Source: Calditrichia bacterium (GTDB lineage Bacteria; Calditrichota; Calditrichia; RBG-13-44-9; J075). From it: 64,000 bases of DNA. How positions within the stretch are numbered: the stretch's first letter is position 1; every line of letters begins with the position of its first letter. Of the stretch, positions 34,481 through 44,532 are shown piece by piece. The notes beneath the pieces are model-generated. The model made no database searches. It saw only the letters and a program-made list of their open reading frames with translations, and had not been told where the DNA came from. The position numbers were made by a program, and so were the translations under genes. Where the stretch lies: NCBI GenBank assembly GCA_028284445.1, contig JANQRS010000061.1, positions 186,001-250,000 on the forward strand. The letters run 5' to 3'.

Positions 34481-35548
34481 ATGCAAAAGAATGAAAGAGC
34501 AGGAGTCATGAAACGACTTTCGGCCGCAATACTGTTAGGGATGATTGCTGTGTTTAGTGCCGCCCTCGTAGATGAGGACATGGCGATGCCACCCGGAGAT
34601 TCCGGTAAATTGCAGGCTGGCGTTCAGAGTTATAAGTCAGCAAACTATGAGTCTGCCATAAAACTGCTTACCGCGGTTGTTAACGACGAAGGAAGCGATC
34701 TGGAGAGCCGTAAAGAAGCGCTCCGTTACCTGGGCCGCTGCTACGTTGCTAAGCAACTGACAGAAAAAGCCAAGCAGTCGATCCTTGATCTGCTGGAACT
34801 CGAACCACCCATTATCGATTTTGATCCGGATCGCGAATCGCCGCCAATGATGAAGGTCTATTACGAAGCCCGTAAGGACCATGCCGGCGGCTCCTATCAA
34901 ATGGAGCGCAAGGATCCGGGCGTAAAGACCATGGCTATTCTTGACTTCAAGAACAGTTCCATCGACGAGAAGGAAAAATACGATCCGATGGAAAAAGGTT
35001 TCGCCGATATCATGATCACCGAGCTAAATGGTGCGGTTGATCTGAAAGTGGTTGAAAGAGAACGCATCCAATGGATTCTCAACGAATTGGAGATTCAGGA
35101 TAAATACAACATGGAAGGTGCCGTACGTGCAGGAAAGCAACTCGGTGTCCATACAGTTCTGCTTGGCAGCTACATTTTGGTTAAAAAAGAACTTTGGTTA
35201 AGTGCGCGCCTCGTCAAAGTAGAAAGTAGTGAGATTTTGTTAACTGCACAGGTTAAGGGCAAGGTTGACAAGTTCTTTGAATTGACCAATCAACTGGGCA
35301 AGAAAATTGCTGGTAAGATCGATACTGAATTGGATTTCGCTGCAAAGAAAGACGAAGCAGATGAAAATTCCAATTCGCTGGAAGCAATGCTTGCCTATTC
35401 AGAAGGGCTCTCGCTCTTGGAGCGTTCGGATTATGCTCAAGCATATGAAAAGTTTCGTGAAGCGCTTGATCACGACCCGGGCTATAAGCGAGCGGAGTTG
35501 AAAGCGGCAAGTATCAAGAATCTTGTTGCCTACAGTGAAGGGCCATGA
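34481..35548 (+). CDS. CsgG/FlgO-like TPR protein
   Basis: This 355-residue protein has a basic N-terminus and signal-like helix (LSAAILLGMIAVFSAALV). The ATG at 34481 is supported by GGAGGT about 8 bases upstream. TPR-like helices (about 35-110: AGVQSYKSANYESAIKLLTAVV) precede a CsgG/FlgO-type domain (VKTMAILDFKNSSIDEK...MITELNGAVDLKVVERERIQWILNELEIQDK...LGVHTVLLGSYI), and a TPR unit closes it (YAQAYEKFREALDHDPGYKRAELKA). It lies between the two module copies. It probably acts in the periplasm; it is related to, but not a close copy of, the flanking TPR/CsgG lipoproteins, and no lipobox Cys is seen. Confidence 0.8.
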   Translation: MQKNERAGVMKRLSAAILLGMIAVFSAALVDEDMAMPPGDSGKLQAGVQSYKSANYESAIKLLTAVVNDEGSDLESRKEALRYLGRCYVAKQLTEKAKQSILDLLELEPPIIDFDPDRESPPMMKVYYEARKDHAGGSYQMERKDPGVKTMAILDFKNSSIDEKEKYDPMEKGFADIMITELNGAVDLKVVERERIQWILNELEIQDKYNMEGAVRAGKQLGVHTVLLGSYILVKKELWLSARLVKVESSEILLTAQVKGKVDKFFELTNQLGKKIAGKIDTELDFAAKKDEADENSNSLEAMLAYSEGLSLLERSDYAQAYEKFREALDHDPGYKRAELKAASIKNLVAYSEGP

Positions 35549-35723
35549 TAGCATTTGGAAATATTTCCTGAGGTGAACTAAAAGTTCGCAGTGAACCAGG
35601 AGCAGCCTGCGCTGGTCCAGGTTCACTTTAGTTCACCACTATACTCCATGGTCTCCTGATGATAAAATGTAGAAAATCGCAGCTGAAGCGCGGTTTCCAA
35701 GCTAAGACACTGACGGTTGGATT

Positions 35724-37019
35724 ATGGATCAATTCGTGAAGTTGACGATAAAATGCTCTGTCCTCTTTGGCCTCATATTTTGCTTTTCATGCAGCGCCGT
35801 AAAATACCAGGAAGACATAATTGATTACCAGGAGGAAATCCAAAGTCTCCGGTTTCGCATTCAGGAAAATGCTGAAGATGCTGAAGCGATTCGGGACCTT
35901 GGCGCTATTTTCTTCCAGGTTCGCCGCTACTATGATGCAAAAGTACACCTGAAACAGGCTGCACGACTGGATCCGCGCGATCCCAAAACAATGTTTTACC
36001 TCGGACTGTCCGCAGAGTTTGATACCGAGGAAGAACAGGCCCTTGAAATCTATCGCCTTTATAAAGAAGTTTCCCGTTTATCACCCTATCGAAAATTGAT
36101 GGAAGGGCGTTATCACTGGTTAACGCGCTCAATCGCTCGCCGCGAAGCACGCAACCTTCTGCGTGGTCCCATGACCATTCAGCATAGTCAAATTGATCAG
36201 GATGCAATCGCTGTTTTCCCGATGATTTATCGGGGTTCGGAAGAACAATATGCCGTCCTTGGCCGCGGACTCAGCGAAATGATTTTGATTGATCTGGGAA
36301 ATGTCGATGGCGTACGCCTGGTCGAGCGCATCAGGATACAGGCCCTGCTCGATGAATTGGCCTTTGCTAAAAGCCGCTATGTCGATCCGGAAACCAGTCC
36401 GCGCTACGGGCGCATTCTTGGTGCCGGGAAAATGGTGTCAGGTGTTTACAACGTCTGGGAAGATTCAGAGCTGGAAGTGGATGCCTCCTCCTGGGATGTC
36501 ATCCAACATGAATTGCCCTTCATTTCATCCAAAGACGATCTATTGGAAAACCTCTTTGCGCTGGAAAAAGAATTGGTGATGGACATTCTGCAGAAGCTTG
36601 GCCTGGAGCCGACAGCCGAAGAGCAGGATTCCATTATGACGTATCCGACTCGCAATCTGCAGGCATTCTTGCTTTACAGCCTTGGGTTGGAGCGCGAAGA
36701 TGCCGGTGATTTTCGCCAGGCAATCGATTTTTATGAAAAAGCATTAAAGGCAGACCCTAACTTTCGCCTTGCTGCGGCGAAAAATCAACGTGCAGCCTCG
36801 CTGCGCCTGATTGGCGGCAGCAAGGAGAAGGCCAAGCGGGTGGCGCTGAAAGAAGGCGAAGAGACCGACGAGAAAGCCGAATTGGTTGGAGAACGCCTTG
36901 GTAAGCTCAGTAATAGTGTGGGAGTTGGTGGAGAGCGTCGCAGTCCGGTGGATGATGCCGTAAATTCCGGCCTGTTCGACGAAACGTTACCGGAGCCACC
37001 ACCTCCGCCACAGCGCTAG
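35724..37019 (+). CDS. TPR and CsgG-like lipoprotein, module copy 2
   Basis: This 431-residue lipoprotein has lipobox LIFCFSC. It is a full-length homologue of 27498-28826. Shared features include the N-terminal TPR (DAEAIRDLGAIFFQVRRYYDAKVHLKQA), AVFPMIYRGSEEQYAVLGRGLSEMILIDLGNVDGVRLVERIR, YVDPETSPRYGRILGAGKMVSGVYNV, a C-terminal TPR (FRQAIDFYEKALKADPNFRLA) and the end LPEPPPPPQR. It opens the second module copy, followed by the repeat fibre, the tail-bearing protein and the barrel. The same envelope role is proposed as for copy 1. Confidence 0.82.
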   Translation: MDQFVKLTIKCSVLFGLIFCFSCSAVKYQEDIIDYQEEIQSLRFRIQENAEDAEAIRDLGAIFFQVRRYYDAKVHLKQAARLDPRDPKTMFYLGLSAEFDTEEEQALEIYRLYKEVSRLSPYRKLMEGRYHWLTRSIARREARNLLRGPMTIQHSQIDQDAIAVFPMIYRGSEEQYAVLGRGLSEMILIDLGNVDGVRLVERIRIQALLDELAFAKSRYVDPETSPRYGRILGAGKMVSGVYNVWEDSELEVDASSWDVIQHELPFISSKDDLLENLFALEKELVMDILQKLGLEPTAEEQDSIMTYPTRNLQAFLLYSLGLEREDAGDFRQAIDFYEKALKADPNFRLAAAKNQRAASLRLIGGSKEKAKRVALKEGEETDEKAELVGERLGKLSNSVGVGGERRSPVDDAVNSGLFDETLPEPPPPPQR

Positions 37020-37391
37020 ACCGGGCAATAATCGGCCTTGCTTTGGATATAGTAGAAGTAATTGAGATAGTAAATGTTCTTTTGAAATAATATACGTCGC
37101 CTCGCCGGCGATGTAAGGGAAGACGGTAGTATAGGGAAATGAGTTCAGGTTTTTAGGAGTTACATCGTTCGGAGTTCCCACTCGATATACCGCACTTCTT
37201 CACCGCATCAAATGTCATGTGTTTCTCGTGCATAACCGATTGGTCCGTCTTTCGTCGGATAATCAGGTGTGCTGCGTTTCCCGGAGCTTAGGGAAGGAAA
37301 GCCGTGACAAATCAATTTGAGAATAATGGTCTAGCAGTATGACGCACGCCGCTCGCGGCTGCAACCAGAAAAAGATGATGGAAGGTCTATT
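37020..37391. other. Intergenic region upstream of the repeat fibre
   Basis: These 372 bases contain no convincing gene. I note a CGCCGGCG palindrome (37103-37110) and a hairpin TTCCC-8 bases-GGGAA (37278-37295), which may be part of a leader. GGAAGG lies 7 bases before the fibre ATG. No clear promoter is recognised. Confidence 0.4.
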
Positions 37392-40300
37392 ATGAAATCA
37401 GTTAGACTGAGTTTCGCGATGCTGGTCATTGTGTTGTTTTCAGTGACCGCCTTTGCACAGATACCGCGTATGATTTCTTATCAGGGAATCCTCAGCGATA
37501 CGACCAATAACCCGAAGCCGGATAGCATATATACCCTGACGTTTCGCTTGTATGGTGCTGAAACCGGCGGTGCGGCTATTTGGAGTGAAACGAAATCGCT
37601 GCAAACGGTAAAGGGCTTGTTTCACACCTACCTGGGGAGCTTGACACCCTTTGGCGGCGACGTTCGTTTCGACGAAGCGTACTGGTTGGGCGTTACCCTC
37701 GATTCGCAGGCAGAATTTAGTCCGCGCATTCCTTTTGCAACAGTTGCCTATAGCGTGCGCGCTGTTTGGAGTGATACCGCTTCCTATGCGCAAACAACGG
37801 AAATAGATACCTTCTTCTTTGATGGCCGCTACATTGGACGGGATGAGCCGCTTTCAGTGTCGGCTGAAATGCTGGCCGACAGCGCAGTTGGCAATCGAGC
37901 CCTGGCAGACGGGGCCGTCAGCGGGCAGAATATTGCCGATGACCAGGTCGTCAAAAGCCTGAACAGCTTGCGCGATGATGTGACCATCGCCGCCGGCAAT
38001 AATGTGACCATCACTACCCAGGCGGATAGCATTATCATTTCGGCCAGCGGTGAAGGCAATGGCGGTGGCATTGGTGAAGTGATTGCTGGTGACGGTTTGT
38101 CCGGCGGTGGCAGCGACGCTGTTGTGCAGCTAGACGTGCAGACCGGCGACGGTATCAACATCGTAGATGATGTTGTGCAGTTGGACGAAGGCTTTACTGA
38201 TTCTCTATATGTCAATACCGGTGAAGCAAATACAATTACCTCCCCGATGATAGACAATTTTTCTATCCTTTCCGAAGATTTGGCGGACAGCGCTGTAACC
38301 GTATCGAAACTGGCAAATAATTCCGTCAATACGCCATCGCTGTTTGATGGTGCAGTTACTACCGGCAAATTGGCCGATAGCCTGGTAACCGGCGAGAAAG
38401 TTGCTGCCGGTGCGTTGGTGCGTAATCTGAATGGCGTTACCGATAACGTTGTTCTTGTCGGTGCTGATGGGGCTACAGTAACTACCAGCGGCGATACAAT
38501 TACGATTTCGGCAGTTAACGAAGGCAGCGGCATTGCCGGTGTTCAGTCGACGAATGGAACCCTGGATATTACTGATCCGAATGGACCGACCGCGACGATC
38601 AATGTTGCTGATGCCGGTATTGATACCCCTCAACTGGCCGACTCGGCGGTAACGTCAGATAAGATTGCTGACGGGGCCATTACGCAGGAAAAAATTGGTG
38701 CAGAAGTGACTCTTACGCCGAGCGGCGATGCCGGCGGCGATCTAAGCGGTAGCTATCCGAATCCACAAATTGCTGATAGCATCGTTGACGGCGCCAATCT
38801 CGCCGACGGAGCAACGGTTCGCAGCCTGAACAGTCTGACCGACAACGTCATTATTGCTACCACTGGCGGTGCAACGATAAGCACCAACGGTGATTCATTG
38901 ATTATTAATGCCGGTAGCGGCGGTGGCGGGACCGGTATTCAAGGTGTGCAGAATACCGACAATACCCTTGATATTACCGACCCGAATGGTCCGACAGCAA
39001 CCATCAATATTGCTGAGGATGCCATTACTGCCACACAGCTTGCCAGCGCTGCTGTCAATACAGATGAACTCGCCGACAGTTCAGTCACATCGGCCAAGTT
39101 AAGTGCGGATGCGGTTGACGGCGGCAATATCGTCGATGCCAGCGTGGTTGAAGCCGATCTTGCAGATGATGCGGTCACGACCAGCAAAATTCAGGACGGC
39201 TCCGTAACATTTGAGAAACTGGAAGCAGAGATTTTCTTGCCGCCAGGCGGCCCTGCCGGTGGTGATCTGAGCGGTTTTTATCCCGACCCGACTATTGCCG
39301 ATTCCGCAATTACGGAAGCAAAGATTGAAGATGCAGCGGTAGCTACTGCAAAAATCCAGGATGCAGCAGTTACCGGCGCCAAAATCGCTGATGATGAAAT
39401 TGTTCGCACCTTGAACAGCCTGAATGATGATGTGATTATTGCTGCCACGGGCGGCGCAACCGTTACCACTGTTGGTGATACCATTTTGATCAACGCCGGT
39501 AGTGGGGGAGGCGGCACCGGTATCCAGGGTGTGCAAAACACCAACAGCACCCTGGAAATTATCAATCCGAACGGACCCACTGCTACCATTAACATTCTCG
39601 ACCAGGGTGTTACCTCCCAGCAATTGGCTGATGGCGCAGTGACCAATGCTAAAATTGTCGCTGACGCAGTGGATAGCCAGGCAATTGCAGACGATGCTGT
39701 AGGCAATACTGAGATCACTGACAATGCTGTGACTGCGACAAAAATTGCTGCAGATGCGGTTGACTCTACTAAGATTTTGGATGCAGCTGTCAGCACTGCA
39801 GATCTTGCTGATAATTCGGTGACCAGCAGCAAGCTGGTTGCTGGTGCGGTCGGCAATGCGGAACTGGCTGACGATGCCGTTAATACCGGAGAGATTCTTG
39901 ATGGTGCTGTCTCGACAGTTGATATTGCCGATGCAGCAATCACAACTGCCAAGATTGCCGATAACGCAGTTGACTCTACCCGGATTGCCGACGGTTCAAT
40001 AACTCAGGCAAAGATTGCTGCCGGAGTGGGCCTACCGGCCACCGGGCCCGCCGGCGGCGATCTGAGCGGCAACTTTCCCAATCCCACTATTGTCGATAAT
40101 GCCGTTACCAACACCAAGATGGCTGACAATGCCATTGGCGCTGCGGAAATCGTTGATGGTTCTGTGGGGGCCGCAGAGATTGCCGATGGCAGCGTCGATA
40201 CCGCCGAATTGGCAAATAATGCTGTAACAACAGCTATTATTGCCGATGGTTCAGTGAGCTCGGTTGACATCGCTGATGGCGATATTGCAACTGCTGACCT

Positions 40301-42545
40301 TTCCGACGACGCCGTTACGAACGCCAAGCTTGCGGATAATGCCGTAAACACCGCGCAAATTGTTGACGGCAGTGTTGCGACCGCTGATATCGCTGATGCC
40401 TCTGTTACCAACGCCAAATTGGCGAATGCTGCCGTAGATTCAACAAAAATTGCCGATGGTTCAATTACTCAAGCCAAGATTGCTGCCGGAGTGGGCCTAC
40501 CGGCCACCGGGCCCGCCGGCGGCGATCTGAGCGGCAACTTTCCCAATCCCACTATTGCCGATAATGCCGTTACCAACACCAAGATGGCGGATGCCTCAGT
40601 TGGTACTGCTGAATTGGTTGACGCCTCTGTTACCAACGCCAAGTTGACGGACGATGCTGTTACGAATCTGTCTATTGCCAATGACGCGGTTGGCAGCGCA
40701 GAGATTATTGATGCGTCGGTCGCGACAGCTGACCTGGCTGACGATGCCGTGACCGGTGCAAAAATTGCCGACGGAGCGGTCGCCACAGCCGACCTGGCTG
40801 ACAATGCTATTACCACTGTAAAAATTGCTGACGGTTCAGTCAGTTCTCTGGATATTGCAGATTCGGATATCAATACCGTAGACCTTGCTGATAACGCAAT
40901 CAGCACTGCAAAACTGGCCGACGCAAGTGTTACCGGTGCTAAAATCGCCGACGGCGTAGTCGATTCGACAAATATAACCGACCTCGGCGTGAGCACTGGT
41001 GATATTGCTGATGGCGCCATTACTCAAGCCAAGATTGCTGCCGATGTTGGCCTGCCGGCCACCGGTCCGGCCGGCGGCGACCTTACCGGAAATTTTCCCA
41101 ACCCGACCATTGCTGACGATGCGGTAACAGCGACAAAAATTGCTGATGATGCTGTAAATACCACCGAAATCTTCGATGGCGGAGTGGCGACCGTGGATCT
41201 TGCTGATGATGCGGTGACCTCTGCAAAGATTGCTGATGGCGCGGTGGGCACCACTGAAATTCTTGATGGCAGTATCGCCACCGTAGACCTCGTAGACAAT
41301 GCAATTACCAGGGCTAAAGTATCCCCGTCTGCAATTGGTTCAATTGAAATAGGCGATTTTGCGGTCACGACGTCGGATCTTGCTGATGAAGCGATTAGCG
41401 AGGTTAAAATCCAGGATGATGCGGTGACGAACACGAAAATCGCTGTAGATGCCGTTGAAAGCAGTCATATTGTTGACGGTTCTATTGTTGGTGCTGACAT
41501 TACAGACGAAACGCTGGATGAAAGCAAGATTAGCCCGACAATTCTCTCGAGTGTAGATAGCGTATTTGCCGATGCCGGAAATATCGATCTGATTGCCGGC
41601 GCCAATATGACCATTATTTCAGATGACGCGAACAATTCGATTACCTTTACAGCCGCAAGTAGTACCAGCCCATGGACTACCCAAACGGGCGGAATCACTT
41701 ATAACAGCGGAAACGTCGGTGTGGGTGTAACCACTTTTAACGACTCTTCCGCATTGGAAGTCATCGGTGTGGATCACCATTATGCCGGCTATTTCGAAAC
41801 CAGTTTAAATGATTCTCTAACGGCCGCTGTCATTGGTATCAGCAACCTCCCTGGACGTCAGGATAGCCGCGGTGTCTACGGCGAGTCTGTACCTCAAGAC
41901 GGCGTAGGTATCGGTGGTGAATTCCTCGGCGGCCATTATGGTATCTATTCGACCGCTGATCCTCAAAACAGCACGATTCTGGTCTACGGTACTTATTCGC
42001 GTGCCCTGGGCAATTTCTCCGGCGAAAGCCACGGCGTGTATGGGGAAGCGATCAACAATTTTGAAAATCACGGTATCCATGGGTTTGCACAGGGAGGCGA
42101 AGTGAATTATGCGGTGTATGCCGAAGGCAATTTGGTTTACACCGGTGGCCTTTTCCAGGTGAATCCAAAGCGTAGCAAGAGCGATATACAACCGCTGGAA
42201 GGTGCGCTGGAGACAGTGATGCAATTAAAACCCCAATCATTTACGTTTACGGAATTGGGACGCTATAACAACAAGGGCCTTCAAATCAGTAATCGCCGCT
42301 ACGGGCTGGATCTTGTCGAAATGGAAAAAACCTTACCTGAACTGGTGGGTCCCTCGCATAGTTCATCTACCACAGCCGCAGCAAAGGCCGAAGGCGCAAA
42401 TCTTGAATACGAGAGCGTTAACTATATGGATCTAATTCCGGTCCTGGTTGGCTCCATTCAGGAACAGCAGCAGATGATCGAAGATCAGCAAAAAGAGATT
42501 GAAGCCTTGCGCAAAGAACTGGAAGCCTTGAAAGAAGCTCAATAA
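37392..42545 (+). CDS. 1717-residue repeat fibre with endosialidase-type chaperone domain
   Basis: It has a signal peptide (LSFAMLVIVLFSVTAFAQ), then an N-terminal domain common in FCB secreted fibres (IPRMISYQGILSDTTNN...LTFRLYGAETGGAAIWSE...RIPFATVAYSVRA). About 1300 residues are degenerate short repeats (ADxAVTxxKIADG type), interrupted by four copies of a 'VRxLNSLxDNVII..GGATVTT.GDTI' unit and five of a 'GPAGGDLSGNFPNPTIAD' unit. A head region follows (VGVGVTTFNDSSALEV, GVYGE repeats), then KRSKSDIQPL (from residue 1594), the mark of the S74 intramolecular chaperone domain of phage tailspikes, and a C-terminal coiled coil (EEQ/KEIEALRKELEALKE). Predicted to be a trimeric extracellular fibre. 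S74 modules trimerise fibres and often cleave themselves. Confidence 0.92.
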   Translation: MKSVRLSFAMLVIVLFSVTAFAQIPRMISYQGILSDTTNNPKPDSIYTLTFRLYGAETGGAAIWSETKSLQTVKGLFHTYLGSLTPFGGDVRFDEAYWLGVTLDSQAEFSPRIPFATVAYSVRAVWSDTASYAQTTEIDTFFFDGRYIGRDEPLSVSAEMLADSAVGNRALADGAVSGQNIADDQVVKSLNSLRDDVTIAAGNNVTITTQADSIIISASGEGNGGGIGEVIAGDGLSGGGSDAVVQLDVQTGDGINIVDDVVQLDEGFTDSLYVNTGEANTITSPMIDNFSILSEDLADSAVTVSKLANNSVNTPSLFDGAVTTGKLADSLVTGEKVAAGALVRNLNGVTDNVVLVGADGATVTTSGDTITISAVNEGSGIAGVQSTNGTLDITDPNGPTATINVADAGIDTPQLADSAVTSDKIADGAITQEKIGAEVTLTPSGDAGGDLSGSYPNPQIADSIVDGANLADGATVRSLNSLTDNVIIATTGGATISTNGDSLIINAGSGGGGTGIQGVQNTDNTLDITDPNGPTATINIAEDAITATQLASAAVNTDELADSSVTSAKLSADAVDGGNIVDASVVEADLADDAVTTSKIQDGSVTFEKLEAEIFLPPGGPAGGDLSGFYPDPTIADSAITEAKIEDAAVATAKIQDAAVTGAKIADDEIVRTLNSLNDDVIIAATGGATVTTVGDTILINAGSGGGGTGIQGVQNTNSTLEIINPNGPTATINILDQGVTSQQLADGAVTNAKIVADAVDSQAIADDAVGNTEITDNAVTATKIAADAVDSTKILDAAVSTADLADNSVTSSKLVAGAVGNAELADDAVNTGEILDGAVSTVDIADAAITTAKIADNAVDSTRIADGSITQAKIAAGVGLPATGPAGGDLSGNFPNPTIVDNAVTNTKMADNAIGAAEIVDGSVGAAEIADGSVDTAELANNAVTTAIIADGSVSSVDIADGDIATADLSDDAVTNAKLADNAVNTAQIVDGSVATADIADASVTNAKLANAAVDSTKIADGSITQAKIAAGVGLPATGPAGGDLSGNFPNPTIADNAVTNTKMADASVGTAELVDASVTNAKLTDDAVTNLSIANDAVGSAEIIDASVATADLADDAVTGAKIADGAVATADLADNAITTVKIADGSVSSLDIADSDINTVDLADNAISTAKLADASVTGAKIADGVVDSTNITDLGVSTGDIADGAITQAKIAADVGLPATGPAGGDLTGNFPNPTIADDAVTATKIADDAVNTTEIFDGGVATVDLADDAVTSAKIADGAVGTTEILDGSIATVDLVDNAITRAKVSPSAIGSIEIGDFAVTTSDLADEAISEVKIQDDAVTNTKIAVDAVESSHIVDGSIVGADITDETLDESKISPTILSSVDSVFADAGNIDLIAGANMTIISDDANNSITFTAASSTSPWTTQTGGITYNSGNVGVGVTTFNDSSALEVIGVDHHYAGYFETSLNDSLTAAVIGISNLPGRQDSRGVYGESVPQDGVGIGGEFLGGHYGIYSTADPQNSTILVYGTYSRALGNFSGESHGVYGEAINNFENHGIHGFAQGGEVNYAVYAEGNLVYTGGLFQVNPKRSKSDIQPLEGALETVMQLKPQSFTFTELGRYNNKGLQISNRRYGLDLVEMEKTLPELVGPSHSSSTTAAAKAEGANLEYESVNYMDLIPVLVGSIQEQQQMIEDQQKEIEALRKELEALKEAQ
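40011..40123 (+). repeat. Near-identical 113-bp internal repeat, copy 1
   Basis: Within the fibre gene, this differs from 40476-40588 by one base (GTC versus GCC codon). It encodes KIAAGVGLPATGPAGGDLSG and following residues. Confidence 0.8.
40476..40588 (+). repeat. Near-identical 113-bp internal repeat, copy 2
   Basis: It is 465 bp (155 codons) downstream of copy 1 in the same frame. A third, diverged version begins near 41030. Confidence 0.8.
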
Positions 42546-42562
42546 GCCTGAAGGAAAAAATC

Positions 42563-44443
42563 GTGATCAACGAGAATAGACATAAGTTGTATTTCCGGCC
42601 AAAGCAGATGCTTGTTTTGCTTCTCCTGCTGACAGTTGGACTCTCGGCGCAAAATACCCGGCTACTGAACTCTTCGCTGAATACCGGCTTCGGTATCCCT
42701 GATAATCAGCCGGAAAATCCGGGTGAAGCGCCTGTCCGCGTCTTCACTGTGGTCGGTCAGGTGTTAACCGCCAGCGGCCAGTCCGGTGACTTGACCCTGG
42801 AAAGCGGTATTTTAGCCAACGACTTTTTGCGTACGACCAATTTGGAATTGACCATCGATGTGGTTGATGAAACGGCAAATTCCGGCGCCCCGGTTGATAT
42901 CAGTTTTCGCGTCGGAACCGGATTAGAGATTACCGGCGGAACCGCCTTTTATCGCCAGGCTGGCGATGCCGGCTATCAGCCGGTAAATCTTACATCGAGC
43001 GATGGAACGAATTTTCAACTGAGTATTCCTGCCGCTTTTGTGACGGATCGCGGTGTTGAATATTATGTGGAGATCACGACAGCAAACAATGTCTTCACAC
43101 TCCCGGCTGATAACCCCATCGATAATCCCTTGACACTTCGGGTTCGCATTGATCAAAGAGATTATCCCTTGACCCTGGTAGAGCGTCAGCACCAGATGAT
43201 TTCCATTCCTTTTGATCTTGATAATCGCAGTGTTTTCGAAATGCTTTCGGATAACTACGGGGAATACAGCGATCGCGTGTGGCGGGTATTCCGTTATGAA
43301 AATGGGGAATATCGAGAGTATCCGAATTTTGAGAGTGATTTGTCGCCTGGGTCAGCATTCTGGCTGGTGACCCGCGATGCAGAGCCATTCGATGTGGATC
43401 AGGGCACATCGACGGAAAGTGCCTTGCCATATGAAGTGCTTCTCGCTCCAGGCTGGAACCAGATCGGAACGCCTTTCGCTTTTGCCGTCGACTGGACGAC
43501 TGTCGAAAGTGATACCGCCCTGGAAGGTCCGTATTTTTATGATGGCGTAGAATATGTGCCCAATCGGCCAACAATAGATCCCTGGCAGGGATATTGGGTA
43601 AATAATCTCTCCGCATCACCGATGCGTATGCAAATTCCTGCCGATGAGGCTGTCTCGGAAGGGCTCGGCAAGCAAGGCGCTACGGTTGCTATTAATCCTG
43701 AGAAAGAATACTTGCTACGTTTGACCGCTGAAGTTGCCGAACTAAACTATCGCGATAGCCACAACTATGTGGGTATGCTGGAGGCAGCCGAAGCCGGACG
43801 TGACATCAATGATTTTTCCGAACCCCCGCCAATTGGCGAATACGTAAGATTAGCGATTGCTGAAAACGAGGTTGACTATGCCGGTAACTTCAAGCCGATT
43901 AGTCCGGAAGGACAGCAGTGGACATTTGCAGTGAGCACAACTGCCGGAAATCAGCCAATTACGATTCAATTGGAAGATCAAGGCCATTTGCCGGAAGGGT
44001 TTGCTCGCTATGTGCTCGATGAAGATCTACGCTACGTCATTATTCCCCGCGATGATCGCTTTAGCATCCGTACAAGCGACGATCATCCGGAACGGCGTTT
44101 TCGCCTGATTGTCGGCACCGAAGCCTTCGCTAATGCGCACAATGAGGGTATTTCCCTGGTGCCTCTTAGCTATGAGCTTGATCAGAATTATCCGAACCCG
44201 TTCAACCCGGAAACCACGATTTCCTATCAGCTCAAGCAGCTGAGCGATGTGCAACTGGAAATCTATAACGTCCTTGGGCAACGAGTACGAACCCTGGTCA
44301 ACACACGCCAGGATGGTGGAAAACATCAGATTGTCTGGAACGGCCGCAATGATACCGGCAAGTCTGTCGCCAGCGGCATTTATATTTACCGGTTGACCGC
44401 CAACGAATTTACCGTCTCCAAGAAGATGGTTCTTGTTCGCTAA
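42563..44443 (+). CDS. Secreted protein with sorting tail, module copy 2
   Basis: This 626-residue protein has a signal peptide (MLVLLLLLTVGLSAQ) and a GTG start with AAGGA 7 bases upstream. Most of its length (about 95-626) aligns with the C-terminal half of 28919-33016: VEYYVEITT/IEYYVRMTD, QHQMISIPF/DNRLVSIPL, GEYSDRVWRVFRYENGEYREYPNF, LAPGWNQIGTPFAF, YAGNFKPISPEGQQW and the tail YELDQNYPNPFNPETTISY...MVLVR. It lacks the FG-GAP propeller and Ig-like repeats of copy 1. It lies 17 bases after the repeat fibre and is probably co-transcribed; it may carry or anchor the fibre (inference). Confidence 0.85.
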   Translation: MINENRHKLYFRPKQMLVLLLLLTVGLSAQNTRLLNSSLNTGFGIPDNQPENPGEAPVRVFTVVGQVLTASGQSGDLTLESGILANDFLRTTNLELTIDVVDETANSGAPVDISFRVGTGLEITGGTAFYRQAGDAGYQPVNLTSSDGTNFQLSIPAAFVTDRGVEYYVEITTANNVFTLPADNPIDNPLTLRVRIDQRDYPLTLVERQHQMISIPFDLDNRSVFEMLSDNYGEYSDRVWRVFRYENGEYREYPNFESDLSPGSAFWLVTRDAEPFDVDQGTSTESALPYEVLLAPGWNQIGTPFAFAVDWTTVESDTALEGPYFYDGVEYVPNRPTIDPWQGYWVNNLSASPMRMQIPADEAVSEGLGKQGATVAINPEKEYLLRLTAEVAELNYRDSHNYVGMLEAAEAGRDINDFSEPPPIGEYVRLAIAENEVDYAGNFKPISPEGQQWTFAVSTTAGNQPITIQLEDQGHLPEGFARYVLDEDLRYVIIPRDDRFSIRTSDDHPERRFRLIVGTEAFANAHNEGISLVPLSYELDQNYPNPFNPETTISYQLKQLSDVQLEIYNVLGQRVRTLVNTRQDGGKHQIVWNGRNDTGKSVASGIYIYRLTANEFTVSKKMVLVR

Positions 44444-44532
44444 TTGTGTTTAAGCGATAAGAAACGAAAACAGAGATTGACATGCACCTTTGTGTTATTC
44501 GAATTAGAATACGACATGGGAGTTGAAGAATA

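Noticed and set aside
37829..41434. Several long open frames antisense to the fibre gene (for example 37829-38533 and 39278-39952, minus strand)
   Set aside because: They are by-products of the biased repeat codons; they have no ribosome sites and low-complexity translations mirroring the repeats.
37392..42545. Prophage tail fibre as evidence of an integrated phage
   Set aside because: The protein has a secretory signal and FCB-type N-terminal domain, and no phage structural, lysis or integrase genes are nearby.
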